This document shows, one piece after another, positions 1 to 12,476 of a DNA stretch of 64,000 bases. Source of the DNA: Liolophura sinensis (taxonomy: Eukaryota; Mollusca; Polyplacophora; Chitonida; Chitonidae); assembly GCF_032854445.1 (NCBI RefSeq), contig NC_088296.1, positions 2,503,246 to 2,567,245 on the forward strand, read 5' to 3'. Made by a program: the position numbers and the translations under genes. Under the pieces are notes generated by a model that was not told where the DNA came from, did no database searches, and saw nothing but the letters and a program-made list of their open reading frames with translations. How positions within the stretch are numbered: the first letter of the stretch is position 1; the number at the start of each line of letters is the position of its first letter.

Positions 1-81
1 AGAGTGTACTGTTTGTGAAGCCCTGAAATTGTCCAGCCCAATCAATATAGTTTTGTCTCCAAAATTAAATTGTAAATTGGG

Positions 82-188
82 CGGTTCCTAGAGGACCACT
101 CGGTTTCCACCCACCATAATTCTGACTGCCGTCATACAAGTGAACTATTCTTGAGTACGGCGTAAAACACCAGTCAAATAAATATATA
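82..188 (+). repeat. tRNA-derived SINE family 1, 3' part
   Basis: The 3' half of the dominant SINE of this window: the stretch with CACCATAAT, then TTCTTGAGTACGGCGTAAAA and an A/T-rich AAATA tail. The tRNA-like head is missing, so this is a 5'-truncated or eroded copy. Confidence 0.75.
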
Positions 189-3150
189 ATGAACAGATGA
201 CTGTTGTGACAAGCAGTTCTCATTCTCACAACTTCCCGCATTCATTAATATTGGTTGCCCCACTTATGGTCTAGCCTTAACCAACCAGTTGGCTATATTT
301 TTCTACTGTATTATATTTCATGTCTGTGCTTGTCTCTATGTATACTGGCTGATGTCTGTGATCAGTGAGCTCCAAGGTATTAACAGTCGAGAGAAAGCTG
401 ACAAACCAAACCCTGATTTATGACGGGCCAGTTCATTAAGTCCGAGGAAAGCTTGAAGTTTTGTCGCGCTGTTAACGTGTCAGTACACAGATATGAAAGG
501 TACATGGACACGGCGAATATTGTTGGTCCTAAGGGGGGGGGGGGGGGACCGTGCGGGATTGGGGGTGAGGTGGTGGGTGATTCTTCATAGTTTAGAACTC
601 CACATGCTCACCTGGCAAAGGCCTGGTGCTTCACTTGGAAAGAGTTTAGTTTTTTCTAGGCTGCAAATATGTGGGTAGCCACTTCAACAAATAGCCGTTT
701 CACTTGGCTTGAAGTATTCTCATTGCCCTTAGCACATATTTGTTATTTTTAATTTTTGATTTGGCTGCACAGCTGTAGTACAGTGGTGTAAATAAACACT
801 GCCCTGAAAACTTGAACCTTTGTAGTGTTTACAACATCTAGTAGTAAATTACTCCATAGTGTGCAGGGCTTTCGAAAAGGGCAGAGATGAGGCTTTCATG
901 CCCATAATAGCTGCCTGTGTGTTATACTAACACATATGGCTGGTTATAAACTTCATAGTATTTTGCCCATTCAGCCTCAGATTCTTCAAGGGTTTTCTCC
1001 CAGCTTGGTTCATCTATTCATTCATTTATTTATTTATTTATTTGTATCATTAGTATGATTATAGGCAAAGAAAATGCTTACATGATGGATGTGTGAAATG
1101 GAAGACCACAAAATACTGTCTCACATCAGGTTTTTGCCACATAACCCATGCAAACTGCTAGTAGATTTTATTGTTCAGAATGCATATAGATCTATGAATG
1201 CATTCATTAATGTACCTTGAAAGAAACATGGCCAAATGGAATAAATTTTGCTCCCACATTACACATTTAAAATGGAGTTTATGAACCCCCAATTTTTTAT
1301 ATCTTTCATGCCAGCAGTACTTTTTATAAAGTTGCCATTTTTTGTTTTTTTTTTTAAATTGTTGGTGTTTTATGATTGAAGTAAAATCCAGATAAATATC
1401 AAACCAAATATGAACATTTATTTATTTATTTATTTATTTAATTAATTTAGTAATTTTCTTATGAACGGCCTGAATCTTTACAGAGGCCTATACTTGTGAA
1501 AGAGACTATAGAAAGTTTGTGCAAGTTATTTTTGTTTGGATCAAGGGAGACCACTCGTTTTTGTTATGTGCAACAGGTTGCCAAGCTTGTTTTCTCTCAA
1601 GTCTTGGGTGTTGCTCTCCATTAAAATTTTTTTTCTCAGGAGTTATCTCCACTGAGTGTATGCTAATTGTTTAAGACATGCTAGCGAGGACTGAAATTCA
1701 ACCAAAGGCAACAAATTGTCTATGTTTAGATGACAGATTTTAAATGTTTTCCCCTTGATTGATTTTTAATGTTGAAAGTTTGACATAATATGTCTTGCAA
1801 CAGTTTGATTTCATGTCACAAAATTTTATAACTTTTTGGGGTTAAGGGACTTAAAGGAAAAGGCCTCTGAAAATCAAAGTTAGCATCACTAAATAGACCA
1901 CTTCAAACTGTGCATAAATATTCTTTCATTTATTTTTTTAGATTTTTGTGAAGAGAATTAAAGGCATTCAAACGTTTGAATTTTAAGGTGGGCTTTTTTA
2001 TGGACCGTACTATCAGATTTTAGGAACAGAAAGTTTTTCTAACTCTAATCACGACACTGACTGTTAGAATAGCTCTTTTTATCCATGAGTAAATGATTAC
2101 TGAAATAATGTTCCCAAAATTCCTTCTTTCTGGTGAACAGCAGGGAAAAAAATTGTTGTGACATCAGAGTTCCTAGAGAAAGGCACATGAAGTCCAGCAT
2201 AGTATTCAAATATTTGAATGCTTTTCAAGACTTTTTAAAAAAATCTGGAAAAAAAAGATGAAATTATTTTACGCCTAGTTTTCAGTTGTCTGTATGATGA
2301 ACCTTATTTCATATTTTAGCTTTGTTTTACTTTAGATTATTCCCAAATGAAGTTTTCTTTGGCCACATTTTATTAGCTTTTTTTTATGTTTTCGTCCTTA
2401 CCTAGGTGTTAACACTGTATTTTGCCGGTTGGTTTGTGTGTGTGATGGAACAGAACTACAAAGAAAGAGGCCTGGGCTTCAGCAAAATCTACATGTATGC
2501 CAATAGTTGCTTTGGGTGTTTGACAAAATGTGGTAATTCTCATTCAAAAGTGACTGCATGATGTACTGTTTTTCTACAATCTGTATGTTCACCTGGTGTT
2601 CGTTTTAAGCCTAGATTGAGGCCATTTCTCTGCCCAGACTAAAAAAAAAGAAAAAAAAAATTTTAGGTGATGCATTGATACTGCCAAAACCATCAAACGT
2701 AACTGGTGTAACGTAGCACCTGCATGAAGGCATAGAATATTCATGCTGCCGTATTCTGTGTACATGTAAGTAAAAAGAAGGGATTTTTTCTTTATTTTTT
2801 TCAACAAGGAGCAATGAGATATCAGGCTTGCTGGTTTTGGCAGTGTATGTAGGTTAGGTTCATGTCAAGATTGTAGGCCTGCAAATACCTTATTGAGGCA
2901 TGGTTGACAAATTTCAAAACCAGCCGATCAAACTACAGATTTCAGATGTTATTTACATGTAAAGTTTATTAGATGCCACTTAGTTTGTGACTGACAAGAC
3001 AGGAGTTGATGTCGGAGTCTGCCCTTGTTGGGCTGCTGGACAAAAAAGATTTAGGGCCAAAAGGTGTGCATAAGTAAATGTTTGTTTAGGCCAGATAGGA
3101 GAAAGGTTAGAAGTGGTCATGATTTTGTAGTAAATATAGATTTAGTATGG
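189..3150. other. non-coding stretch, no gene seen
   Basis: AT-rich sequence with stop codons in all frames and no exon-like segment I can support. It contains a long G run near 531-547 and TTTA/TTTAT simple repeats near 1018-1043 and 1410-1441. It could be intron or 3' UTR of a gene outside the window, but nothing shows which. Confidence 0.5.
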
Positions 3151-3330
3151 TTTATCTATTTGGTTGGTGCTTTACACCGGTCTCAAGAATGTCACTTAGG
3201 TGTCCAGTGTTATGGTGGAAGGAGTATCATCCAAATATGATTGAAGAGGAAGTCAGCATGAACTGGACTTGAACTCACAGAGACGGCTATGCTGAGAGGG
3301 TCCTTACATGTAGTGCTATGATGCATGAAT
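3151..3330 (-). repeat. SINE family 1, minus copy (diverged)
   Basis: Tail-to-head reading of the family on the minus strand: a diverged TTTGGTTGGTGCTTTACACC tail at the left, GTGTTATGGTGG in the middle, and the B-box-like GGACTTGAACTCACAG at the right. It faces the plus-strand copy at 3371-3552 head to head. Confidence 0.7.
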
Positions 3331-3370
3331 ATAGCAAGCAAAGGTGTACACACACTTTGATGTAAAGATG

Positions 3371-3552
3371 TACGGTCTCTGGTCGTACGTGGGAAGGTCT
3401 TGCAGCAACCATCGGTTGGTCGGGCAGCAACCTGCTGATAATCGTCGGTTTCCCCTGGGCTCAGCCCGGTTTTCACCCACTATAATGCTGGTCGTATAAG
3501 TGAAATATACTTGAGTACGGCATAAAACACCAATCAAATAAATAAATAAATG
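3371..3552 (+). repeat. SINE family 1, plus copy, 5' truncated
   Basis: Body and tail of the family: GTCGTACGTGGGAAGGTCT, CCCTGGGCTCAGCCCGG, TTGAGTACGGCATAAAACAC and an AAATAAATAAATAAA tail. The tRNA-like head is absent. With the adjacent minus copy it forms an imperfect inverted repeat of about 400 bp. Confidence 0.8.
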
Positions 3553-5436
3553 TTACCCGTTATCAACAGAAAATTGAGGAAAAGTGATTCCTATTTATTA
3601 TGAAACCCATCATGTGATGTGATGTGCTTAGATTACTGTACATTGTGTATTTTCAGGTGACATATTACCTGATTGTGGTGGATTCATCCGAAATTATATA
3701 TACATCATAACAAGTTTTTCGATGAAGGTTGATTTTCTTGCCAGTAAAACTTTGTGTTTAGCATCAAAAGAATCATTTTATGGCTTCATGTGCTTTTCAA
3801 AAGTGTGTTTTTGCGTAACAGACTTAGGTTGAAATACTGTATGTAAATGTACTCAGTTTTAATCTTTCTGGTCTACCTGCTAAGGGAGGGAAATAGAAGG
3901 GCTGGTCCTACCTATGTTTTGTCAAGTACCGATACAGTGCAGTAATTAGAGAGTATACAGGTGTGTGTGTGTGTGTGTGCGATAGCCGTTTTTTGGAGTT
4001 GAGCTGTATAAGGTTGTTGCATTGATGCGACTGTCTATGGGGTTATTGTGGATATGGTAAACCTTTGGTGTGAGGTGTGACCCCCAGTTTCTCCACCGAC
4101 CTTGTTGTCATCACAGAGGCATTTCATCCCCGTAACACTAGCAACCCCAGTTTTAATACCCAAGAATTTCAAGTAGGTTTTTCTAGAACCTCTTGTATGC
4201 CCGGGAGACACCTTCCGTGACCCCCCCCCCACCCCCCATCCCCAGCTCCTTTAACCATTTACCTGTGTTGTGTTAAAGACACCTATTAGAATGACTAAGG
4301 CCTTTGTTATGTCAGTGACTTTGCAACCTGTTGACTGTGTCACTTTATACACAAGAGCCAGTGAATTTACATATGAATTGAACAACTTAGCATGAATAGT
4401 CTGAATGGATGTGCATATGGCTAGTTTTTTTTTTAAGCCTTTAGGGGCTGGCGTGAAGTCGAAAGGGCCAAGAAAAAAACCTGTAAGTTGGTCAGGGTCG
4501 GGGCATTGTAAACGTGGTTTACACGGGAGGTTAGCATTGTCGTTGCTTTCACCTATGAATCTGACCACTGTCATATTGGTGAAATATTCTTTAATGCAGC
4601 TCTAAGAACCAGTCATTCAGTGAAGCAGGGTAGCATTTTCTTTTAGCTCATTTCTGCTGTGTATCTGCTTAAACACACGACTGTTTATACAGAGCGACTT
4701 TGAGTGACAACAACTTACCTCTACATCTGACGATATATATTTCTGGACTTTATTGGAGTTTTTTTTTTTGTTTTTTTTTGAAGAAGAAGAAACTAAATTG
4801 TGGCAAACCTAATTATAAGGCGAGGAAATACAGAACCCGAAGAGAGCCAGTGGGCTATGGTAGGTTGTGCATTGTCCCCCTTTTTTAAAGCAGGCACTAA
4901 GCACTGAAGACCTGGATTTGAGCCTTTGTCAGGCTGGCTGTGCCAGTGGCACCCCTATTTTACTGTAAGCAAAAGCACAAAATAGGTCCGATTCGGAAAA
5001 ATCAAATGGGCAAAAATTTGAAAAAAATCAAATATTTTTTTTTCTAAAAACAAAAATGTTTGTGTTCTAAAGTGTGTACCCCAATATACCTCTGAGTAAT
5101 GTGCTCCCTGCGAGGTATCGGTTATACACGTTTTAGCAGGCAGAGAAATATCTTAAAATGACATTTCCAAGCATTCACAAAATCTTTGTCCTCAACATCC
5201 ACGGGGCCCCACAAATTCCTGCATTCAGCACTGAAGATTTACCAGGGAAATAACAAACTGTGTAACAATCGGACTTGATAAACATTTTGAGGGAGATGAC
5301 TGCACATTAGTTTTTATCTTAGCAATTGATTGTTTTAAAGGATTGCTACATAGTACATACAGAGCATCTTAATGGGTTAGGCACTGTCCTCACCATTTGG
5401 CTTTTAAATGCCAAATGGCTTGAAAGTGCTTACATT
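3553..5436. other. non-coding stretch, no gene seen
   Basis: No supportable exon. It contains a (GT)n microsatellite at about 3961-3980 and a C-rich tract near 4219-4243. ORFs here are short and lack family motifs. Confidence 0.5.
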
Positions 5437-5632
5437 TTGATTTATTTGATTGGTGTTATACTCTGTACTCAAGAATATTTAACTTACCTAACGGCGGCCA
5501 GCATTATGGTGGGAGGAAACTGGGGAAATCCCACGATCATCGGCTGGTTGATGACAGACCGTCTCGCTTAGGGACAGAGAGGAAGCCACCATGAGCTGGA
5601 CTTGAACTCACAGTGATCGCATTCGTGAAAGA
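5437..5632 (-). repeat. SINE family 1, minus copy
   Basis: Reads from tail (TTTATTTGATTGGTGTTATA, a form of the family tail) through GCCAGCATTATGGTGGGAGG to the B-box-like GGACTTGAACTCACAGTGA at the right. Typical of the family but with a diverged head. Confidence 0.8.
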
Positions 5633-5759
5633 CCCTGCTTACATTTTGATAAAAAGTTTAAAAGTCTTAAAACTTGAAAAGGAGCTTATTATGGGCTGAA
5701 TACTAGAAAGAACTTGATGATAGTTAAAGGGTGTGGCCCAGCACGGAGAGGAGATGCCA

Positions 5760-6235
5760 TATTCACGGGCTGGGGCAGGAATAAGTGCAATGTGGATGAT
5801 GTTTGAGGATGGAATAGATGAAGATGCAATGTGGATGATGTTTGAGGAAGGAATAGATGAAGGTGCAATTTGGATGATGTTTGAGGAAGGAATAGATGAA
5901 GGTGCAATGTGGATGATGTTTGAGGAAGGAATAGGTGGAATGAGAATAATGTTTGAGGCAGGAATAGGTGCAATGTGGATGATGTTTGAGGCAGGAATAG
6001 GTGCATTGGGGATGATGTTTGAGGCAGGAATAGGTGCAATGCAAATGATAAGGCTGGAATAGGTGCAGGAACAAGTATGATGGTTGAAACACTTTGGCAC
6101 AGAGAGAAGACATGATAGTCACTGGCTGAGGCAGGAATAGATGCGATGTGGGTGGTGTTTGAGGCAGCAGTAGGTGCAAGAACAGGTATGATGTTTGAAA
6201 CACATCAGCACAGAGAGAAGACATGATAGTCACTG
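5760..6235 (+). repeat. tandem array derived from the miR-92 5' arm
   Basis: At least eight units of 33 or 39 bp (length differences are multiples of 3) lie at 5760-6060, followed by two longer, diverged units of about 100 bp up to 6235. The consensus has GAGGCAGGAATAGGTGCAAT followed by GTGGATGATGTTT. This is almost exactly the 5' arm and start of the loop of the miR-92 hairpin just downstream (6236-6303). The longer units continue into segments aligned with the miRNA 3' arm but mutated in the mature region. Because unit lengths are multiples of three, the array also keeps an open frame on the plus strand (5733-6062); I treat that as a by-product and not as a gene. Confidence 0.85.
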
Positions 6236-6303
6236 GCTGAGGCAGGAATAGGTGCAATATGGATGATGTTTGAAACACATATTGCACTTGTCCCGGCCTC
6301 TGT
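6236..6303 (+). ncRNA. mir-92: miR-92 precursor, copy 1
   Basis: microRNA of the miR-25/92 family. The mature 3p sequence occupies 6280-6301 and contains TTGCACTTGTCCCGGCCTC with the seed ATTGCAC. The hairpin is clear by eye: GAGGC at 6239 pairs with GCCTC at 6296, and GTGCAATATG pairs perfectly with CATATTGCAC, leaving a loop of about 16 nt. The mature strand starts with T, as in many bilaterian miR-92 members, whereas copies 2-5 start with AATTGC. The hairpin sits between an upstream array resembling its 5' arm and downstream decayed copies of its 3' arm. Expression and Drosha/Dicer processing cannot be judged from sequence. Confidence 0.88.
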
Positions 6304-6745
6304 AGGTGGACTGACATCATCCATTCCACAAAAAGTACATTGTCTCAGCCTCTGTAGGTGAACAGACACCAACTGTACCACAAATGTACGCTGCCCCAGC
6401 CCCTGGATGAAGACTTCTGGGTGTGGACTTACATGAGCTGTATCACAAAAAGTCCACTGTCACAGCCTTTCTAAATGCACAGACATCGACCGTACCACAA
6501 AAAGTACATTGTCTTGGACTGCTCATGAATGTGGACTGATGTCCATTTGTACCCAAACAAGTGTGTTGTCCCGGCATCTAACGGTGGGCTGACATTAGCA
6601 TACCACAACTAGTACAGTTTTTGTCACCTGAAGACTAACATAAGATGTTGCACAAAAGCACGTCTTGTCTGACTGTATCACCTAGAGATGTCCACAAAAA
6701 GTCCGCTGCGTCGGCCTCTGTAGGTTGACTGACTTTAAAATGGTA
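6304..6745 (+). repeat. decayed tandem copies of the miR-92 3' arm
   Basis: About eight diverged units of roughly 50-65 bp, each with CCACAAAAAGTACATTGTCT-like sequence followed by a form of CAGCCTCTGTAGGTG. The first unit matches the hairpin's 3' arm and flank closely (GTCTCAGCCTCTGTAGGTG against GTCCCGGCCTCTGTAGGTG). A further isolated unit lies near 7213-7255. None retains an intact miR-92 seed. Confidence 0.7.
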
Positions 6746-6779
6746 CCACAATCATACATTATGTGCATGGGGGCGTATC

Positions 6780-8605
6780 GCGTGAAGCTTTGTTCAGCAG
6801 TCACGTTTTTCGAATGGTTTGTGGTTATTTACTGTTTTGTGCCAAGAACTGTCCTTTCATAGTTTGTTGGTCAACTTCATATGTTTATGACATAATTTTG
6901 GGGCTTTTCGGTAAATTAAATAAGCTACGCTAAAACTTTTCAGATCTGTCTTGAACATGATACAGGACAGAAAAGTATTGTAATTAACCTAAAATTTAAT
7001 GCGGAACGAGGGTACTCATTTTGCCGGATTCGTAAATAGTCTGCCATTGATATAAGGGCATTTACAAGTAGAAAGGTGTTACTTTAGGTTAATTTAGAAT
7101 GTAGGATGATATCTGATTGGGAAAATGTGAGTTCCATGCCCCCAATTCTTTTGCTGCAATGTGACATGTACCTATTACATACATTTACTTATTTTTTGCT
7201 CTCAAAAAATATCGTTCACAAAAAGTAGGCTGCTCCAGCCCCTATATTGGAGGGCTGAAATCCGTTCAGTGTTAACAGATCATTAAGGGCTGACGGTGAA
7301 TTCCTAGTCATGTCCCCTGGCTATCTCCTTGACGAACAATGGTGCGGTCAGCCTGTCTCTCCACATAGCTTTCTTAACACATGCAGCTTCCGTGGAACTG
7401 GGCACCCTGGTTGCCCAGCGATCGCGTGGGTAACCAGGAGAAAATGTAACGCTGTCGAGAAGGGGAACTTGTTACGGTCTCAAAACCCCAGTACGTGGTA
7501 TGCGTGCACGTGATCAGGCCGGTCGGTAAGGGGCCGACGTGCAACAACCTGTTGTAAACTTAATTGTGAAGAATCTCCGCGACTACACAATTCGGGAAGC
7601 CGGGTCGGAGAAAAATGCTCGAATGGTGGAGTGTCAATTGATTCGGGTTAAAAGGCGGCGTTTGTCCTGCAAACTTCACTTTTATGCATGTGCATTTGAC
7701 CGACACGTTGACTTGGTCTGTAGCTCCTGTCTCCTGGTGAAATGGGTAAACTTCGAGTGCCCGCTTCACCTACTCTTGAGCCCCCAAGGCAACAGTCACT
7801 CGTATGTCCCGACGTGTTAACATAGATTGCAGACAGAATGAAGAACTTTTACCGGCAGTGGCTTCTCGGGTTGTCAAGTTAATGAGATTAAGTCTTCTAC
7901 CGTGGCACTGTGTCTCAGATTGAAGATGTATTGACGGACTGACGGCTTGTGGATACGTGTGGCACGGAACTCCGGAAAGTCCCACAACTCACAGTCCCCT
8001 CGGTTCAACTGTGGGCGCAGGTAAGATAGACCAGCAAGCGCAGTGTACTTGTATGTACCTTACTCAGCTCCAAGTCAGCTGATTGTTCCATACATGCATA
8101 TATCAGCCTGATTTGCCTGGACCGCTTGGACGTGTTGTTTCTATCATGTTCATTAAATGTGTTGACAGCCCAGCATTTTGACAAATCCTATACCAATAAC
8201 ATCAACACATTGCTCTTCACGCCACGGCGTTTTAATGGTTAGAGGTAACGTTAACATGGACAGTTAAAATAAAACTCGGAGGTGAATTGAGAAGTGTCCA
8301 GATTTCAGCCGTGACATGTCACAATTTGCCAAGCAACTATCACACTGTTGTCTTTCACTCGACATGCTGTACTCGTGTGTCTCATTCGTGCCCGTCCTTT
8401 GTACAAGTAATTTATTCTGACATAAGCACACTGTTTCTTTATACATTTTAAATCGACTTAAAGGCGAAGAAGTGTTAAGACGATGATAGATATCATCCTT
8501 TCACAGAATACCGCTCAGATACCACGACCGGTCGTCGATCACTTACGACTGACACACACCGATGTTCTACTGCCCTTGTGACATTGTTATTTTAAGTCCG
8601 ACCTG
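6780..8605. other. non-coding stretch, no gene seen
   Basis: Apart from the isolated 3'-arm-like unit near 7213-7255, I see no exon, RNA gene or repeat array. ORFs at 7310-7820 lack recognisable domains and splice context. Confidence 0.45.
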
Positions 8606-8606
8606 G

Positions 8607-8830
8607 GCCACCGTGGATCAGTTGGCTAGCGCAGCGCAGTGACTTAGAAGCCTCTCACGAATGCCGTCGCTGTGAGTTCAAGTCTAGCTTATGCTGGCTT
8701 CCTCTCCGGACGTATGTGGAAAGGCCTGCCAGCAACCTGCGGATGGTCGTGGGTTTGCCCCGGGTTCTGTCCGGTTTCCTCCCGCCATAATGCTGTGAAA
8801 TATTCTTGAGTACGGCGTAAGACACCAAGT
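8607..8830 (+). repeat. SINE family 1, near full-length plus copy
   Basis: Starts with the tRNA-like head (CCACCGTGGATCAGTTGGCT, A-box region), continues through GTGAGTTCAAGTCTAGCTTA (B-box region) and GGTTTCCTCCCGCCATAATG, and ends at TTGAGTACGGCGTAAGACACC. Part of the body near the tail is deleted and the A/T tail is eroded. Confidence 0.85.
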
Positions 8831-8907
8831 CCGAATTATGACTTTTAATAGCGGTGTAAGAAGCCGGGTTAGACTTGGGTAAAGACGTGGGAGGGACTTC
8901 GTATTGC

Positions 8908-8992
8908 ACGGGCCTCCCTGGCCGAGTGGTTACGAGGCTCTGGAGCCTTTTACGAATGCGGTCGCTGTGAGCTCAAATCCAGCCCAGGCCGT
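8908..8992 (+). repeat. SINE family 1 head fragment
   Basis: Only the tRNA-related head: GGGCCTCCCTGGCCGAGTGG, then GCGGTCGCTGTGAGCTCAAA. It has a serine-tRNA-like TGGCCGAGTGG A box. The body and tail are absent. Confidence 0.7.
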
Positions 8993-11900
8993 TTAGCCTG
9001 GAAGGTTTAAACTTTTATGTAATATATGAAAGACACAAGACTCCGTTTCTTCTGATTCTTAAGTATCATGTGAAAATTCCATTTGGGAAGGTATTTTTTT
9101 CAGTGTTGGTAACTTTGACCTTCATAGGTTATCGGTATCCAATTTCTCATTCTCCATTGATTTTAGGGCATTCATAATTATACGGCTTCAAGCGTACATG
9201 CACTTCATGGTCTTGTGTGTATATTATTGCATATATGTGGAGAACAACCCTCGACCGCTATTAAACCATGTCTACATGTATGTGGGGTGAGGGTCACAAG
9301 TGTATTTTACGGCTACCCCCCCCCCCCCCCACACACACACACAGTTTACCTTCTTTGCACAGCTCCCACCCCCCCCCCCCACCCCCCACCCCCCCACCAC
9401 CACCAAAAGAACCTGCCTTTCCACAGTGTCAGGACATTCGAGTTCAAGCCACACAACGTTCCGTGGCCACTGATCCGTATAATTATCAATTGACTTCATA
9501 TAACCTGCCCTAATAACAAAGCTTGTATGCGTACACATGCTGGATCAAATTGATCCCGTTCACGCACAGTTCCACTGATTTGGCTGTGGCTCGACGCGAC
9601 ATGGCGACCTGTATACTGTACAGACTGGTATCCTTTTTTTTTTTTTTTTCTATGCACGTATTATCGGTCATTTCTGCACAGTTTGCTGACAGGTGAATCG
9701 AAGTTTTCTCGAATGAATTCTTATCAAGCCTGGTCATGAAAAAGTAGCATGCGAACAGTTATCCACTCGCCTTCTTTCCGTTTTAGGCGGTAAATGAAAT
9801 GTTCGAATATTCTGACATACAAATAACCTGTTGCACGATCAGATACAAATCATTCCCATAAATTCAACTTGCCTTTAGGACAAAGTGAGAGGCAAGTATC
9901 TTTCGCCTTATATGACCAAGACTCTTAATAAGATCGATAATGAGCAACTGCCATTAAACACTTTCATTGGCTAGAATGTGTAGTATTGTCACATGATTGT
10001 GAAAAAAAAAAGGTAAATTACATCATTACAAATACCCATCATAGTGGTACAACCAGTACAGTCACTAAACCAGTTCTCTGGCTGATAAAAAGTCTTTGCA
10101 ATAGTCTTGCGAAACATCGTATTATCCCGACTATCTTCATGTCCAATAAAGGCTGGGTGCAAGAACAGTGTACCATTACCACGCTCAACTTTCCGCTGCT
10201 CTGCTAAGACGCCTTTCTGGATTGGTTTGTGAAGAACCACACATGAAGAAAATTATTCGGTTGAAGAATATAGTCACGCGCAAACGTCAGTAGGGGGGGT
10301 GAGTGTCAAACAAAGCGTTCTAATTTTCCTGCAATCAACCTGCACGCGTGCAGGCAACGCGAGCTGAACGAGATTTCGCGAGGCTGTTGTGGCAATTGAA
10401 ATCTGCTATAAATGTTTTTGAAATTCGCGAGTCGACCACTATCCCAGTTGGATACAAGATAACCTAAGGTAGTGTGAGACTGGACAAGGTTACTGACGAA
10501 ATCAACTTGCCGTAATAAGAATAAAATTGTTGTCGCTGTGTCATCTATGACGCCGGTTCTGAAGCGATCTGAACGGCGTTCCAGTGGTTAGTCTCATTCT
10601 TAATTGCAGACATTTTTTTGTCATATTCTTTGATGTACATGTATATGAACGCTGATTTCAGCCGATGACTTGTTGACTTCTGCCAATGTATACTGCTGAC
10701 TCCTCTCCCCCCCCCCCCCCCCCCCAACTCGAGAGCCCCAGCGGCTCACCTGGGAGACTCAATTATGGTATTTGTCGCGCTAAGTGATTTACCGTTAGCC
10801 TGGCTTCTCGGCGGGCCACCAGTATTACCGTGGTCAACAAACGGTCTAGCCTTGTGAAGCTGTATATATACATGCAGGCTACTTCGGGCAGGCCTGCCTA
10901 TACAACTCCGTTAGTGGGACTTCTTTTAGTTGAACAATGCATGTGGTTCACAAGCTAAGCTCCAAGGCGTGACCGAACTTGTTGGTTGGCAAAACCCGGG
11001 CCTCTCCCACCCAATAAAGCCCCGTCAGACAGCCAGTGTGGCCCGTGTGTTTGGGCCTGTGCGTATCGCAATGTGTCCAGTTGGCCCCATAACGTACATG
11101 TATATGGCCTTATACCTAGCTATGGGTCACTGGTACACGGACGGCAGCGGCGTTGTGTAACTTGCATGTGCGAATTTAAGATGAACATTGCGGCTATATA
11201 TTTATGTAATAGGTTACACCGCATCTTGGCTCGGTCAATCTTCGACTGAAAATCTCTGTCAAAAGTTCATTGACTTAACGTGGCTTGTGGTTGTTTCCTT
11301 CGATGCACTAGACGAGTGCATTTGTGGTGCGCTTAGTCTGGAACCAATCAACAGGTAAGCGACCTGTGTTGTTTTGTGGTTTCTATGTGTGTGTGAGGAG
11401 GGTTAGTGCATGTCACCAAAATAGGAAAAGGACTAGTGTCGTAAGCATAGCGATTTTGTTTTCCTTTCTTTAGGTAATAAGTGGCCTGGAGAACAGCTGC
11501 ACTTTTGAGTGACGCCAGAAGTAGACAGTATATCGCCTGCGACACTTGTACTTACGTCAGATCAGTGTCTAAGCCGCTAAAACGCTCCCCCAGGGTAAAA
11601 TCAGGGCCAAAGTCTGGACTGTTATTGTTTATGTATTTCACTCTATTGGAGTAATATAAATAAGGTAGGCTATAACGATTGGAGAAAATCATCCGTGGTG
11701 AGTTTTGTCTTACAAATGATGTTGAAGAAAGTAAAAAGAAAAGAACAAACCTGATTTCAGTGAACACGCGGGATGGCTGTTTTTTTGCTAATCCTACTAG
11801 GGACATGAGATCATGCCCGACACCCTCCATATGACGGTGTCATTAACTGTTTAAAGTATTTTGGCTTATATTATAAAATAGAATCGACACCTGTGTATAC

Positions 11901-12400
11901 ATCGCACTAGAATACCTGTACAAATCTTTCCTTTTTTATGGTTCTTCGCATTGATTTGAAGATTTTCAATTTTGAGGCATGTTTTATCTATTAATTAGCT
12001 CACAATTGTCTGTGTGTTCTCCGTCTGTGGTTGAGTATTTTCAGAAATGACGTCAATGATGAACTTACCAGCTTAGTGGAACTAGCTTATTTTCACCAGC
12101 CCCGGTGGGGCCTCGTTAATGTGGTCTATATCAGAAAAGTTCACTCGGTAAAATGGCAGAACCCTTGGAAAAACTTGCCATTTTCTCCTGAAAACACTGA
12201 CTGCTCCACTCAAGCGGCCTTCAGAATTGTTCACATACAAGGTGGAGTTGTACCACTTTTTTGTCACTCTTTTGTACTTTGCAGCATCCAGGAACAACAT
12301 AATCATCTAACACCACGTCGTTACGCAGTAATATTCGTCGAGCGGCCAACACCGCGATGCAGGAAACATCGACGCTGTTTAGACTCATGTTCTTACGTCT
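8993..12400. other. non-coding stretch, no gene seen
   Basis: No exon or RNA gene that I can support. Long C-rich runs at 9316-9410 and 10707-10726 could form G-quadruplex or i-motif structures. It may be part of the primary transcript of the downstream miR-92 cluster, but no promoter is evident. Confidence 0.4.
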
Positions 12401-12403
12401 GCT

Positions 12404-12476
12404 GGAAGGCAGGCCTTGAAAGGTGCAACATTTTGAGCTGTAGAACTGAAATTGCACTTGTCCCGGCCTGCCTACC
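12404..12476 (+). ncRNA. mir-92: miR-92 precursor, copy 2
   Basis: The mature 3p sequence is at 12450-12471 (AATTGCAC seed end, then TTGTCCCGGCCTGC). The hairpin is excellent: GGCAGGCC at 12408-12415 pairs with GGCCTGCC at 12465-12472, and GGTGCAA pairs with TTGCAC. The loop is about 20 nt. The 75 bp containing the upstream flank and the 5' arm is duplicated at 14361-14448 without the 3' arm. The overlapping long ORF (12031-12513) is a chance reading frame. Confidence 0.93.

Noticed and set aside
5733..6062. 109-residue repeat protein (AMWMMFEEGIDEG units)
   Set aside because: The units are copies of the miR-92 5' arm. Openness follows from 33/39-bp periods, and no splice or domain evidence supports translation.
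9215..9538. proline/histidine-rich or glycine-rich protein
   Set aside because: Frames are created by C-rich and CA simple repeats.
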